NCBI GenBank assembly: GCA_003212515.1
Contig: QCPL01000001.1
Location: 62,001-126,000 of the forward strand
DNA: 64,000 nucleotides
Origin: Prochlorococcus sp. AG-436-M02
Lineage (GTDB): Bacteria; Cyanobacteriota; Cyanobacteriia; PCC-6307; Cyanobiaceae
Direction of reading: 5' to 3'
Part shown: piece by piece, positions 8,936-20,049 of the stretch
Layout: every line of letters begins with the position of its first letter
Numbering within the stretch: position 1 is the stretch's first letter
Made by a program: the position numbers and the translations under genes
The notes under the pieces: model-generated
Told to the model about the DNA's origin: nothing
Seen by the model: the letters and a program-made list of their open reading frames with translations, nothing else
The model's database searches: none

Positions 8936-9439
8936 AAACTGGACAGTGCTGTAACTGCCAAGTCCGTAATAGCAACTCCCTTGCAGCAACTATTTAATTT
9001 ATGCCTCTGAGTTTTTATACTCTGACCCCCATCTTGAGATACTGGTGCTATAGACCTTGGAGAAATCAAATAGATTTAAGAAGTTTTCCGAAAATATTTT
9101 TATTATTGTTATTAGAAAAAAATAGAAAATTTCTATAGATTTGAAGTGAAGAAGCAAGGTTTTGTAAGCTTAAATTTATTCTGCTCCATCGCAGCTTATT
9201 GATCTCGCTCACTGCAGCAGTATCATTTTTTATCTAAAGAGCCAAGAGAAATTTCAGATTTTAAAAAGCAAGCTTTTAAGTTCTCTTCACATATCGTACA
9301 GCCGCTTCGTCTTTTTAAGTTGGATTCAGAAGGGGGGTGCTTTTGGTGATGTCTTCACAACTATTTTGCATCTAATATGATAGGGTCTTAACGATTTTCA
9401 AGATAAATTACCTGCTTTTATTTATTTAAAACAAAGCTC

Positions 9440-10186
9440 ATGACTTCTACTGCACCCAATGAAAATATTAATGATGAGGTAAAAGAAAAGATTTCTTGCA
9501 AATTAGTCTCCGAAATAATACGTGAACGTATCCAGTCTGATGGTGCGAGATTTCATGCAAATGACAATATTTCAGATTACATTCGCCCAGGGGAGTTAGA
9601 GACTCTTGAGAAAGAGGTTGCTACTCGAGTAAGAGATTTACTTAAAACCTTACTGATCGATATCGAGAATGATCACAATACTCAAGAAACAGCTGAAAGA
9701 GTTTCAAGAATGTATATAAATGAGGTTTTTAAAGGTAGATTCTATCAACAACCAAAAGTCACAAGCTTCCCTAATGATAAAAATTTAGATGAAATATATA
9801 CGGTTGGCCCAATCACTGTTCGATCAGCCTGCTCCCACCATTTGGTTCCAATATTAGGAGAATGTTGGATTGGCATTAAACCGGGAGAAAAGGTTATTGG
9901 ACTTTCGAAGTTTGCAAGGGTAGCTGATTGGGTCTTTTCTAGACCACATATTCAGGAAGAAGCGGTGATGATCCTTGCGGATGAAATTGAACGTCTATGC
10001 GAACCTAAAGGACTAGGCATTCTTATAAAAGCACAACATTATTGTATGAAATGGCGAGGAGTTAAAGAACCTGATACTAGTATGATCAACTCTGTTGTTA
10101 GAGGAGATTTTCGCCATGATGCAAGTCTGAAACAGGAGTTTTTCGAACTTGTTAAACAACAGTCCAATCCAGCAAAGAATTATTAG
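9440..10186 (+). CDS. folE: GTP cyclohydrolase I
   Basis: TVGPITVRSACSHHLVPILGECWIGIKPGEKVIGLSKFARVADWVFSRPHIQEE. Confidence 0.95.
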   Translation: MTSTAPNENINDEVKEKISCKLVSEIIRERIQSDGARFHANDNISDYIRPGELETLEKEVATRVRDLLKTLLIDIENDHNTQETAERVSRMYINEVFKGRFYQQPKVTSFPNDKNLDEIYTVGPITVRSACSHHLVPILGECWIGIKPGEKVIGLSKFARVADWVFSRPHIQEEAVMILADEIERLCEPKGLGILIKAQHYCMKWRGVKEPDTSMINSVVRGDFRHDASLKQEFFELVKQQSNPAKNY

Positions 10187-10287
10187 AATTACTATTTTCC
10201 TTTAGCATTGAAAAGTCTTTTGCCAATATTGACTTTTTATGATTTATTTATATGTTAAATAAATTATAAATAATAAACGAAAACCCT

Positions 10288-11310
10288 TTAACTTTTTTCT
10301 GTTTCATAGAAAATACATTCATTAAGTTGATCGTTCAACTTTTTTTGGTTAATATTTTTACCAATTAAAACAACTTTGTTTTCTTTTTTACGATGTTTCT
10401 GAGTGTCATCCATTGTAAATCGCTTGCCTGATAAATGAAAGATATGAGTCAGCTCACTTTCTTCAAACCAAAGTAATCCTTTTGCTCTGTAGATAGTATC
10501 AGGCAATTGATTATCCAAGAAATTCTGGAATTTCCTTAATGAGAAAGGTAATTTAGATTTAAAAGAAAATGATGTATATCCTTCTATTGAAGAGCCTTCG
10601 TGACCATGCTCATGCTCATGCTCATGCTCATGCTCATGCTCATGGTCATGGTCATGAGAAGGTTGATTTTTTGCTATTAAATCTGATTGGAATAACCCAA
10701 CACTTAATAAAAGAGGCAAAGGAGCTTCTCCTCTAACAGTTCTTAAGATCCTTGGATTATTTTTGATTCCTGAAATTATTAATTCTATAGAAGATAATTT
10801 TTCTTTAGTAACTAAATCACATTTATTGATTAAGATAATATCTCCATAGATTATTTGAGATCTTGCTATTTGACTGAAGAGAGTATCATCATTGAAGTTT
10901 TCTGCATCAACTAATGTAATAATAGAATCTAATCTTAACTGTTCTCTAGCACTATTAATAGTCATTGCTACTGGTAAGGGATCAGCTAAACCAGTGGTTT
11001 CTACAATAAGGTACTCAATATCTTTATTCTTGTCTAAAATAGTTTGGATGGCTTCTAGTAATTCTCCATTAATAGTGCAACATATACATCCATTAGTAAG
11101 TTCAACTATATCATCTTCTGTTTTTACTATTAAGTCATTATCTATACCTATTTCACCAAATTCATTAACTAGAACAGCTGATTTCAAACCCTCTTGATTT
11201 GTTAGAATATGATTTAAAAGGGTTGTCTTTCCTGCTCCTAGAAATCCTGTGAGAATAGTTACAGGTATTTCTCTCTGATTCTTAACTGAATTACTTTGTG
11301 ATTTTTTCAT
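10288..11310 (-). CDS. CobW/COG0523-family GTPase (metallochaperone-like)
   Basis: VTILTGFLGAGKTTLLNHIL; GCICCTI; His-rich HDHDHEHEHEHEHEHEHEHGHEG insert. Confidence 0.93.
   Translation of the reverse strand: MKKSQSNSVKNQREIPVTILTGFLGAGKTTLLNHILTNQEGLKSAVLVNEFGEIGIDNDLIVKTEDDIVELTNGCICCTINGELLEAIQTILDKNKDIEYLIVETTGLADPLPVAMTINSAREQLRLDSIITLVDAENFNDDTLFSQIARSQIIYGDIILINKCDLVTKEKLSSIELIISGIKNNPRILRTVRGEAPLPLLLSVGLFQSDLIAKNQPSHDHDHEHEHEHEHEHEHGHEGSSIEGYTSFSFKSKLPFSLRKFQNFLDNQLPDTIYRAKGLLWFEESELTHIFHLSGKRFTMDDTQKHRKKENKVVLIGKNINQKKLNDQLNECIFYETEKS
10605..10657. repeat. In-frame hexanucleotide tandem repeat (CATGCT)6 plus CATGGT units, encoding (EH)n/(DH)n
   Basis: Read directly inside the CobW ORF. 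Confidence 0.95.
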
Positions 11311-11811
11311 GGAATTTCTAAAAAAAATTAGTAAGTTAAATTTAATATCAAAAGTATTTAGAAGATTAGATACTCTATGTTACTGCTTTCAAAATTGATT
11401 GTTAAATCCTCCCATGCCTCTTTGGCAATTCTTAATTTCATGATTTTTTCACCTAGTTGAAAAAGATACCTCATTGCTATTGTAATGGAAAAGTTTCTTG
11501 AATGTTTTACCTTTAAGCATTGACGAATTTTGACCTCTAATAAAAAATATAATTTCTTTTCTATTATAATCAACTGGATTGATATTGGTAAGATTATTTT
11601 TCTTAACTGATTGCTTGACTCTCAAGACTAAGAATAAAATAATCGCTTTGACAATGATCGGATTTCACATTTCTTATAAGAGTTAGATTCAATCTCAAGT
11701 CTTTGGGATCAATGTACTATTAATTTTTGCTTGGGAGTTGTTTATTCATCTGATATTTATCCAGGATTTAACTAGCTTATTATAAATCTCTTTTTCTTGT
11801 CTTAGGAAGCA

Positions 11812-12597
11812 ATGAATCAACTTCGATCGCAAATTTACAAGCAAATAATTAACAAAACCACTGATGATCAAACCTCAATATTCAATAAGGTCTGTGGCTT
11901 TACAATATTCATCTCCATAGTTTTTGCAGTTCTAGTTACTGAAAATTCAATTGATTATCGCTTTGGTGATCAGATTGACTTCTTGGATTGGATTATTGGT
12001 GGTTTGTTTTGTATTGAGTATCTCTTTCGTTTATGGGTTGCTCCACTTGAAGGTATATATGGAAAAGGTTGGAAAGGTTACCTTCGCTACATGATCTCTC
12101 CAATGGCAATTATTGACTTCATAGCAATAATCCCTTCTTTTATTGGAGTTAGAACTGAATTGAAGATTTTGAGAATTATTCGTCTTTTGAGAATATTAAA
12201 AATTGGAAGAAATGAAAAATTTAAGAAAAGTTTATTTCATTTCAATTATGCGTTCTCATCAAAGAGCCAAGAGCTACAAATCTCCACTTTCTATACGGTT
12301 TTAGTTTTACTAATAAGTAGTACTTTTATGTATCTTGCAGAATCATCAATCCAACCGGAATTATTAGGATCAATTCCAAGGTGCCTTTGGTGGTCAATTA
12401 CGACAGTTAGTGCTGTTGGCTATGGTGATTCAATCCCAGTCACAGCAGCTGGAAAAACTATTGCATCTATAACTTCTTTAATGGGAATTGGAGCCATCGC
12501 AATTCCTACAGGTATACTTGCATCCGGTTTTAGCGAATCCATTGCAATACAAAATAGGAATCTTAAATTAGCAATTAAGAATGCAGACAATCCTTGA
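11812..12597 (+). CDS. Voltage-gated potassium channel-like ion transport protein
   Basis: S4-like LRIIRLLRILKIGRN and pore WWSITTVSAVGYGDSIPVTAAGK (K+ selectivity filter VGYGD). Confidence 0.9.
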   Translation: MNQLRSQIYKQIINKTTDDQTSIFNKVCGFTIFISIVFAVLVTENSIDYRFGDQIDFLDWIIGGLFCIEYLFRLWVAPLEGIYGKGWKGYLRYMISPMAIIDFIAIIPSFIGVRTELKILRIIRLLRILKIGRNEKFKKSLFHFNYAFSSKSQELQISTFYTVLVLLISSTFMYLAESSIQPELLGSIPRCLWWSITTVSAVGYGDSIPVTAAGKTIASITSLMGIGAIAIPTGILASGFSESIAIQNRNLKLAIKNADNP

Positions 12598-12735
12598 AGC
12601 TCATGTGATTAGGATCTGATTAAGAATCTTTTTGAGTATTAATTACCAGGGCATGCAAATTATAGTTACGTTTATATATATTCAGTAATTCTAATTAATG
12701 CATTTGCCATAAATGCATTTTTATGAGGTTGAAGT

Positions 12736-13017
12736 ATGAATGACGAAAATTGGAAGAAAGAATTTATGGAATTGAAGACTAATCTGAAACCTTATCAGAT
12801 TAAATTGCTTGAAGAAGGTCCCCAAAGTAATAGTCAAACACTAATGCTTAGTGATATGTGGCTTGAATGGAAAGACCTTGTAGCCAAAAGAGAACTAAAT
12901 AAGATAGGAAAGTACTCAGATATAGATGATCCTTGGGAGGGTAAGAAACAGACTTGCAGCCTGAATCGATCTGCAATAGATGAACAGTTTTTACAATTTG
13001 TTCAACCTTTACATTAG
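12736..13017 (+). CDS. Hypothetical protein
   Basis: 93-aa ORF with plausible spacing and codon usage. Confidence 0.5.
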   Translation: MNDENWKKEFMELKTNLKPYQIKLLEEGPQSNSQTLMLSDMWLEWKDLVAKRELNKIGKYSDIDDPWEGKKQTCSLNRSAIDEQFLQFVQPLH

Positions 13018-13532
13018 ATTCTGCTTCCCGAATTTTTATTTGTTTTAGCTAGAGTTAAATTTTTTTGGCTATTGAATAAGGGATCTATAACTGGAATCAA
13101 TTAGAATTTTTATTTAATCAAGTCTGGTAATTTTATGACACATTACCTTGACTATCCTTGTATTTAATCAAACTAGTTACTTTATCAAGAAGGGTAGTTT
13201 CTTTCTCAAGAAGGAATTCATATTTGGAAGAATGCCTCATAACACTTTTCTTGGATTAATTAATCATCATTGGTATGGGGTTGGGACAAGCATTCGAAAT
13301 AGGCTCTTGGCGTGGGGTATGCAATGGAGTGGTTCATGAGCCCAAATTAAAAAGCAAATGAACTTAGTTCCTCTAGAGATATTTCTCCTAATCTCCTATG
13401 GCATCTATCTATCACCGGAATTGATAACCTATGATTTAGTTTGTTTTAGATTATTCAGAGTTACAAGCTAGAGAATTTAAAGAAATGTGGACTATACTTG
13501 TGCAATAATTTCACTGATTAAATCAAGTTTTC

Positions 13533-13727
13533 ATGGCAAGCTCAAAGAGTGAACAATCCCGCTTTTTAGGTGATTTACCTATGTCGGGTCAGATTTCAGA
13601 AAAGGAAAAAGTACGTTATATCTCACATTTGATGTTCTTTATAGGCTGCGCCCTGTTTTCCTTTGGCATATGGGCCTTGTCTGGATTTACTCCTTCTACA
13701 GGAGCTACAGGACCTTTCCCTTTCTAA
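13533..13727 (+). CDS. Small single-TM protein
   Basis: 64 aa, one TM segment (ISHLMFFIGCALFSFGIWALSG). Confidence 0.55.
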   Translation: MASSKSEQSRFLGDLPMSGQISEKEKVRYISHLMFFIGCALFSFGIWALSGFTPSTGATGPFPF

Positions 13728-13764
13728 GAAAGAATTTGCTATTAAGGGATTGAAAAAATAAATT

Positions 13765-14019
13765 TTATAAGTTATTAATTTTCTCGTCTCTGTTTCTAAG
13801 TAGTGTTTCAAACCATTTTGAAGCAGTAACTCTTGAAATAGACCTATTCCTAAGCAAATCGCATATCACTGAATATAGAGGTCCAATATTTACTGTGTTG
13901 TTAAACCACTTTTCAAATTCAAGTATTTCATCAGTGGTATGACAGGCCCTTAATTGATCCACAATTGCATCATGAGTATCTTTACTCATGGATGCAGCTT
14001 GGTTTTGAACAAGTGTCAT
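13765..14019 (-). CDS. Hypothetical protein
   Basis: 84-aa ORF, isolated, no family recognised. Confidence 0.5.
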   Translation of the reverse strand: MTLVQNQAASMSKDTHDAIVDQLRACHTTDEILEFEKWFNNTVNIGPLYSVICDLLRNRSISRVTASKWFETLLRNRDEKINNL

Positions 14020-14225
14020 TTTCGATAGCCTGAATCATTTATTGTCCTTTATCTACAATTAGCTCTTTATGGGCATACTGCCAGTAGTTTTTTTTTATTT
14101 ATAACTAACTTAGAAATAAGATTATTGATTTAGCCAGTTGGACACTTGACTTGAATTAAAAAGGAATTTTTTTTGTAAAAATTAATTGGACAGATGTTAT
14201 GAATTTTTTCTTTTCTTGACTTCTT

Positions 14226-16616
14226 CTATTTAGGTTGACTTAGTGGTAATAGGCATTTATCTGAGTCACAACCTGCTGGGCCTGCCTCAAGTAATTCACC
14301 TTTGTCATAGCGACTTAATGCCTCAAAGAAATTATTGCTTACTCTTCTTTGAGAAACCTCGTTCTGAAGTTTTTTATATGTTTTTTCATCAATAGGTTCA
14401 AATGGCAGTCTTGGAAAAGTTGCATTTGCATCAAATCTTGCAAGTAATGCTGCTGAAATATAACCTTTGTTATCTTTGATAGCGCTATAGATTGCTTCTG
14501 ATAAAGGCTGAATTTCGTTTTCACGAAATTCTATTGTTGCTGAGGTGTTGTGCTCTGTGTAGTGACTTTGAACTTGCATGTAGAAATCAAATTGAGCAAG
14601 TGCTGAGAAATTGTTGATTTCTATTTCGTCAGCGCCTGGAAGGTTTGCCCAGCTAACTTCTGTTGGAATTTCAACTAACCATTCTGTACATTTTGGATCA
14701 AAAGGATTATCAAGGAGTCTTCCATTTTCGTCTTTGTCAGATTGGGACGGAACAATTGAATATCCATAGTCCATGCAAGCCATTGCTACTGGATCGCTTT
14801 TCCTAAAAGTGATTCTTCTTATAAATCTTTGTGCTTTTGGGGGATGCCATCCTGGTGCAGCGCCAGTCAACAGACTTTTTGTTCCAGCTGGTTGGACTGT
14901 TGTGCATCTATTGGGCCTACGCAAATTATGCTTATCGCAGTATTCCCAAACTGTTTTATTAACTATATCTTTCCACTCTTTTAAGAATACTGCTTCTTGG
15001 GATTTGAAGTTTTTCCCTTCCTCTGAATTAGGTCTACCTTCTTCCCACCATTTAAGCCAAGGAGTGCCAAAGGCATGAACAAAAAAGTCAAATAAGCCTG
15101 TAAAACTAACTCCCACGATTGGATCGAAAGAACGACTTTCCCTATACCTAGCTACTTCAAAACGATGATTAAGCAAGCACGCTACAGATAGGCCTGCTGC
15201 TCTAAAGGCCTTGGCTTGCTCCTCTTTATCTGAGGGCTTTATTTGGTTGAGATGTACTTCAGCAAGATTACAATGGAAATCAGCACCAAGGATTTCTCCA
15301 CATGGATTAAGTCCATACCTACTAAGGCGATGTTCAAGCTCTTTTGGAGTGATTGGTCCATGGAGAGTCTGTAGCCACTTCTTGGCTTGTTCTTTCCCCT
15401 GGTCACAATAGATTTCTATAAACTCTTCCCGTAGTTCTTTAGTAATTAGTAGATCCGAGTTTGAACGAGCTATTGCTTCTGGAGCAAACTGGATAGCTCC
15501 TTCACCTGAATGGAATTGCTTGGTTACTGCATCATTGATTTCTTTGAGTGTTGGACGAGTGTGATAAACACGGGTATGGTTAGCCATTCGAAGTGCATCT
15601 CTATTAGGATCAATCCTCCAGTTCCCCTCTTGATCTTGTTGCCATAAATTTTCTTTTGCAGAAGCGGCAAGAGAATCATTAGAAGTAAATTGGCGCATTC
15701 CTGCACTCCTTCGAATATTTCCTGCAACAATCGTTACTGCAGCCTCATCAATAAGTAGACAGCATTCAACTGAAGTAAGTTGCCTTCCAAGACCTTTCGA
15801 AAGTATTCCAGCTACACGAGGATACAAGTCTTTTAATTTAACTGGATTAGCCATTCCTCCAAAGCCTTTTAGAGACTCACCGGCTGGCCTAACATCGCTC
15901 AAGTTAATTGATACGTCTACTGTTTCCCCTTTAAATTGTGGGTCGCTGCTCAATTCAAGAAGGGTTTGATAACTGTCTACCCATCCTCTCCTGCTATCTC
16001 CAACTTTAATTAAAACTTCGTTGCCTATAATTTCTGAAGTAGTTTTATCTTTTCTATCAATAGGTCTTGTGACTCCTATCTCAGAGACAGAATTTATTTT
16101 TATTGGATTAAGAATAATTGGTAGTTTGTTAATTAAATGAGGCTCAATAATTGCACCTGTTCCACATCCCATCATTGCTAAGTCCATCATTAGGCCAAAG
16201 GCTTCCCAATCCACAAGATTGGTTGAAGTACAGTTATATGCTCCTGAGAAATTCTTTTCTTTGTTAATCCAATCTGTTCCTCCTATCCAAAGCCAACGTC
16301 CAGAAGGTAGAGCCTTCTTTTCATCTTGCATTTGGGCCATTAACTTTAATTCGTCTTCTGTTAGCTTCCCAAGTTGACGTAATCCATCAAGGTTCCTTTG
16401 GCTAACTTGACTCCAGCCCTCGCGACCTGAAGATGTTTTTCGGCTATAAGTTCTATAGAAAACTGGGTTTGCAGCAGGTGCTGTAGAGGGAAAGCAGTGA
16501 GTGCCTTCTTCTTTAGTTGAACTACTTGACTCGTTTGTTTGCGTGTTAGATGCTAGGGACAAAATCTTTATTCCTGTAAGTATTACGCACGCTAACGCCA
16601 TCGCTAGCGTAAGCAA
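14226..16616 (-). CDS. nrdJ: Adenosylcobalamin-dependent (class II) ribonucleoside-triphosphate reductase; true start probably internal
   Basis: NPVFYRTYSRK..REGW, GNIRRSAGMRQF, LNPCGEI, NRCTTVQPAGTKSLLTGAAPGWHPPKAQRFIRRI. Confidence 0.93.
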   Translation of the reverse strand: MLTLAMALACVILTGIKILSLASNTQTNESSSSTKEEGTHCFPSTAPAANPVFYRTYSRKTSSGREGWSQVSQRNLDGLRQLGKLTEDELKLMAQMQDEKKALPSGRWLWIGGTDWINKEKNFSGAYNCTSTNLVDWEAFGLMMDLAMMGCGTGAIIEPHLINKLPIILNPIKINSVSEIGVTRPIDRKDKTTSEIIGNEVLIKVGDSRRGWVDSYQTLLELSSDPQFKGETVDVSINLSDVRPAGESLKGFGGMANPVKLKDLYPRVAGILSKGLGRQLTSVECCLLIDEAAVTIVAGNIRRSAGMRQFTSNDSLAASAKENLWQQDQEGNWRIDPNRDALRMANHTRVYHTRPTLKEINDAVTKQFHSGEGAIQFAPEAIARSNSDLLITKELREEFIEIYCDQGKEQAKKWLQTLHGPITPKELEHRLSRYGLNPCGEILGADFHCNLAEVHLNQIKPSDKEEQAKAFRAAGLSVACLLNHRFEVARYRESRSFDPIVGVSFTGLFDFFVHAFGTPWLKWWEEGRPNSEEGKNFKSQEAVFLKEWKDIVNKTVWEYCDKHNLRRPNRCTTVQPAGTKSLLTGAAPGWHPPKAQRFIRRITFRKSDPVAMACMDYGYSIVPSQSDKDENGRLLDNPFDPKCTEWLVEIPTEVSWANLPGADEIEINNFSALAQFDFYMQVQSHYTEHNTSATIEFRENEIQPLSEAIYSAIKDNKGYISAALLARFDANATFPRLPFEPIDEKTYKKLQNEVSQRRVSNNFFEALSRYDKGELLEAGPAGCDSDKCLLPLSQPK

Positions 16617-16679
16617 GTTTTATTTACCACCATTGACAGTGTCTGTCTCAATATCCTCGGATTCTCAGGAGTTTTTGCT

Positions 16680-17375
16680 TTGTTACGTATAACAGAACCT
16701 GAACTTATGACTGAGTTGGAACAAGTGAATATCTATGCAGAGACTGATTTTTCCGATAGTGATGGGAAGATGGTTTCAAGGTTGGTTGAATTGATAAATG
16801 AATCTAAAAAGAATCTGCAAAGGGAATCGCTTTTGATTGATCTTGGATGTGGACCTGGAAATATTACACAGAGATTAGCTTCTCATTGGCCTGAAATTAA
16901 TGTTGTGGGAATTGATGGGTCAATAGAAATGCTAAGGATTGCCAGGCAAAGGCAGTTTTCTTCTAAAAACAAATCATCTTTAAGAGGTCTTTCATATAAA
17001 GAGGGGAATATTTCATCATTGTCTAAAACGAGACTTAATCTTTCTAAATTTGCTGATGTGGTTGTTAGTAATAGTTTTATTCATCATGTGCATGATTTTA
17101 ATTTCTTTCTGAAGTCACTAAAAGCTATTTCGAAGAAAGGAACTTTATATTTTCATAGAGATTTACGTAGGCCTTTATCTTCTAATCAAGCATTAGATCT
17201 TCAGAAGAAACACCTCCCAAATGCCCACCCAATTATGATTAGGGATTTTATAGCATCTTTAAAAGCTGCTTTTACAAGAGATGAGGTAGTTAATTATCTT
17301 GAAAAAAGTTCTTGGCAAAATTATAAAGTTATTGAAGTAGAAGATCGTTATTTAGACATCATAGGTATCAATTGA
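16680..17375 (+). CDS. Class I SAM-dependent methyltransferase
   Basis: LLIDLGCGPGNITQRLASHWPEINVVGIDGSIEMLRIAR. Confidence 0.88.
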   Translation: MLRITEPELMTELEQVNIYAETDFSDSDGKMVSRLVELINESKKNLQRESLLIDLGCGPGNITQRLASHWPEINVVGIDGSIEMLRIARQRQFSSKNKSSLRGLSYKEGNISSLSKTRLNLSKFADVVVSNSFIHHVHDFNFFLKSLKAISKKGTLYFHRDLRRPLSSNQALDLQKKHLPNAHPIMIRDFIASLKAAFTRDEVVNYLEKSSWQNYKVIEVEDRYLDIIGIN

Positions 17376-17442
17376 GGATTTGGGAATGCGTTAGGTATTC
17401 TAAATAGATATATTTTTGAAATTAGTTTTTTTATAAATACAT

Positions 17443-18741
17443 TTAATTGTACTGACTATGCCAAAATTTAATCAAAGGATTAAGCTGATCTCCTGGCCCA
17501 CATATACTTAGGAAAGGTCGATTTAGATATAATTTTGAGACCCTTAGAATATCTTCTTTTGAAATAAAATCGATTAAATCAAGGTTATTTGAATCATAAT
17601 TTTCATTTATTTGCATGCCTATTAAGTGGGCTTTTCTTTCTGCTTTTTGCGCAATAGTCTGAGAATTATATGCCATATTATAGCGAAACTTTGATTTAGC
17701 TAAATTTAATTGATCATTAGAAATTAAGGAATTTTGGAGATCATTCCAGCATTTTAAAAGAAGAGTTAAGGTCTCCAATGCTTTATCTTTGCTTGAGGAA
17801 GCATGAATTATAAATGGGGCATTAAGCTCTCTTATTGGATGATAAACACCAACATCATAGGCTAAACCTTTCTCTTCCCTTAAAATATTAAAAAGAATGC
17901 TTGACATTCCAGTTCCTAAATGACAAGAGATTATTCTTAGAACCAAGTCATCAGGGTGTGAATGTGGGATAGTAGGCTTACCTAGAATTAGAGTTACTTG
18001 TTTAGTTGATTGATAAGTCGCAGTTATATAATCATCAGAACCTAGGTTTTTTTTATTGTTTTGGATATATTGGTTGTAATTTATATATTGCAGATTTGAA
18101 GTATAACTACTAGATGTTAAGTCTTCTATGCATGAGTGTATATTTTGGGGTAATGATCCTGAAATAACAATTACTTTTTTTCTTGATTTAATATTCTCTG
18201 AGAGAGAAAGTAAGTCAGACCTAGTTATATTTTTTAGATCTCTTATTGATCCAAGAACTTCATTGCTATAAGGATGATCTGAATAAGCTATCTTTTTCCA
18301 TTTTTTTAAAGCTATGATAAATTGATTTTCTTTTTCCCGACTTATAGCTTGAATTGATAGTTGTCTTTCCAAATCTATTTGTTCATTCTGGAGGTGTGGC
18401 TCCATTATTATGTATTTAATAAGAAGAAGTAGCTTTTTACTACTTTCTTCTGTACATTTTAGTGAAATCATTAGACCATCTTCGTAACTTTCAGATATAA
18501 GAACTGCTCCTAAACCTTCAACAAGATCAGCTATCTCTAGATTGTTATAGGGGCCGCAACCTCTAATTAATAAAGACCCTAAAAGACTATGAATGCCGCT
18601 TTTATTAATTGGATCAGCCCTACTTCCATCTCTAATCCATATTTTTGCAGATAGTATTCCTGGAGATTTGCATTGATTCAATGAAACCTCTAATGAATTC
18701 ATGTAAGATTCCTTCTCATTAAGAGGGTTTTGGCTTCGCAA
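17443..18741 (-). CDS. M16-family peptidase-like protein (non-catalytic partner type)
   Basis: M16 fold features (KIWIRDGSRADP.., LREEKGLAYDVGVYHP) without HxxEH; overlaps the adjacent M16 gene. Confidence 0.82.
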   Translation of the reverse strand: MRSQNPLNEKESYMNSLEVSLNQCKSPGILSAKIWIRDGSRADPINKSGIHSLLGSLLIRGCGPYNNLEIADLVEGLGAVLISESYEDGLMISLKCTEESSKKLLLLIKYIIMEPHLQNEQIDLERQLSIQAISREKENQFIIALKKWKKIAYSDHPYSNEVLGSIRDLKNITRSDLLSLSENIKSRKKVIVISGSLPQNIHSCIEDLTSSSYTSNLQYINYNQYIQNNKKNLGSDDYITATYQSTKQVTLILGKPTIPHSHPDDLVLRIISCHLGTGMSSILFNILREEKGLAYDVGVYHPIRELNAPFIIHASSSKDKALETLTLLLKCWNDLQNSLISNDQLNLAKSKFRYNMAYNSQTIAQKAERKAHLIGMQINENYDSNNLDLIDFISKEDILRVSKLYLNRPFLSICGPGDQLNPLIKFWHSQYN

Positions 18742-19912
18742 TTAGAGTAAAGCTATTTTCAGGTTGAAGAACTTTGAAAAAATTCTCATGAATATCTAGG
18801 ATTCCCCAGGATTCAATATATTCTAATGGTTTTAATAGAGATTGATTTCGTCCCCAGAGAGATTGGGAACCATTCATGCAAGCAATCTGAGAAGGAATTT
18901 CTAAGGCATAGCAAAGACTATTTGTTACTATATGCCTTGCTTTTTGTATTTCCTTTTGTGATGGAGGAGTGTTTAGAAGTTCTTTAAGAATTCTATTAAT
19001 TTCTTTCTCTACAACATCTAGATTCTCAACTAAACAACAAACTTCTAAAATAATAAGTCCCCCTTGCTCTAATGATGTAATTTCCATATCGATTGATTCA
19101 ACAATCTTTAAATTTTCTCGAAGATGATTAACTAATCTACTTGTCCTACCTTCCGAGAGAATGGTTGTTGATAAGTCGGCACCCATAATCATTAACTGAT
19201 CGCTAGCAGGAGGCAAGGGCCATGTCATCATGATTCTTCCAGACTCTAGCCTTTCTATTTCTATCTCCTTTCGTCCTTTTTTAAATTCAAGTTGCCTTTT
19301 ACTATTTATTTTATGGGGACTAAATTTTTTGATTTTAGATAATTCACTGTTTTCCAAAAAGAGTTGGATTTTATCTGGTATGAATCCAGCAATTGATAAA
19401 GAAATATTTTCTGGTTGATACTGTCTTAAATGAAAAAGTCTCATATCTGATGGTTCACTTGAAATTAATGATCCTTCAAAACCCAAGATAGATCTTCCAT
19501 ATGGATGACTTGGCCAGCAATTTTCTAAAACAGTTTGGAAGATCTGCTCCTCTGGTTGGTCTTGATATTGAGCAATTTCCTCTAAAACAACCTCTCTTTC
19601 TAGGGAAAATTGTTCTTTCACTAATGAAGGGCTTAAGACAAGATTAAGCAGAAGATCAATTGCAGTAATTAATTTTTGAGGTGGAATAAGAACGTAGTAA
19701 TGGACATCATCAAGTCCGGTAGCAGCATTGCTACTGCCACCTATAGCCTCAATCTTTTTGTCAAATTCACCTGCTTTTAATTTTCGGCTGCCTTTGAAGA
19801 TCATATGCTCTAGGAAATGAGCCAAGCCTTCTTCTCCTTTTTCTTCATAGGAACTCCCAGCTTTACACCAAAGATCGAGACAAGTTAAAGAAGCATCAGG
19901 GATATGAGCCAT
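18719..19912 (-). CDS. M16-family zinc metallopeptidase
   Basis: GLAHFLEHMIFKGS (HxxEH motif); SNAATGLDDVHYYV. Confidence 0.92.
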   Translation of the reverse strand: MAHIPDASLTCLDLWCKAGSSYEEKGEEGLAHFLEHMIFKGSRKLKAGEFDKKIEAIGGSSNAATGLDDVHYYVLIPPQKLITAIDLLLNLVLSPSLVKEQFSLEREVVLEEIAQYQDQPEEQIFQTVLENCWPSHPYGRSILGFEGSLISSEPSDMRLFHLRQYQPENISLSIAGFIPDKIQLFLENSELSKIKKFSPHKINSKRQLEFKKGRKEIEIERLESGRIMMTWPLPPASDQLMIMGADLSTTILSEGRTSRLVNHLRENLKIVESIDMEITSLEQGGLIILEVCCLVENLDVVEKEINRILKELLNTPPSQKEIQKARHIVTNSLCYALEIPSQIACMNGSQSLWGRNQSLLKPLEYIESWGILDIHENFFKVLQPENSFTLIAKPKPS

Positions 19913-20049
19913 GACACAGGGTGTCTTGTTTTGTAAAGTAAATCGATTAGTTTTTGGTGTTTGGATAGATTTTTTCAGAGTTGAATATCAAAGTTCCATT
20001 GTGATCCTTTTTGGCATAGTGTTGTTAAATATTTGCATAATCTTTTCTT

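Noticed and set aside
12690-12722. Repeated AATGCATTT motifs before the 12736 ORF
   Set aside because: Short, AT-rich and palindromic by composition; insufficient to call a regulatory site.
16590-16620. GCTAGCG-type inverted repeats at the nrdJ 5' end
   Set aside because: Too short and ambiguous; no cobalamin-riboswitch-like consensus was recognised in the short nrdJ/methyltransferase interval.
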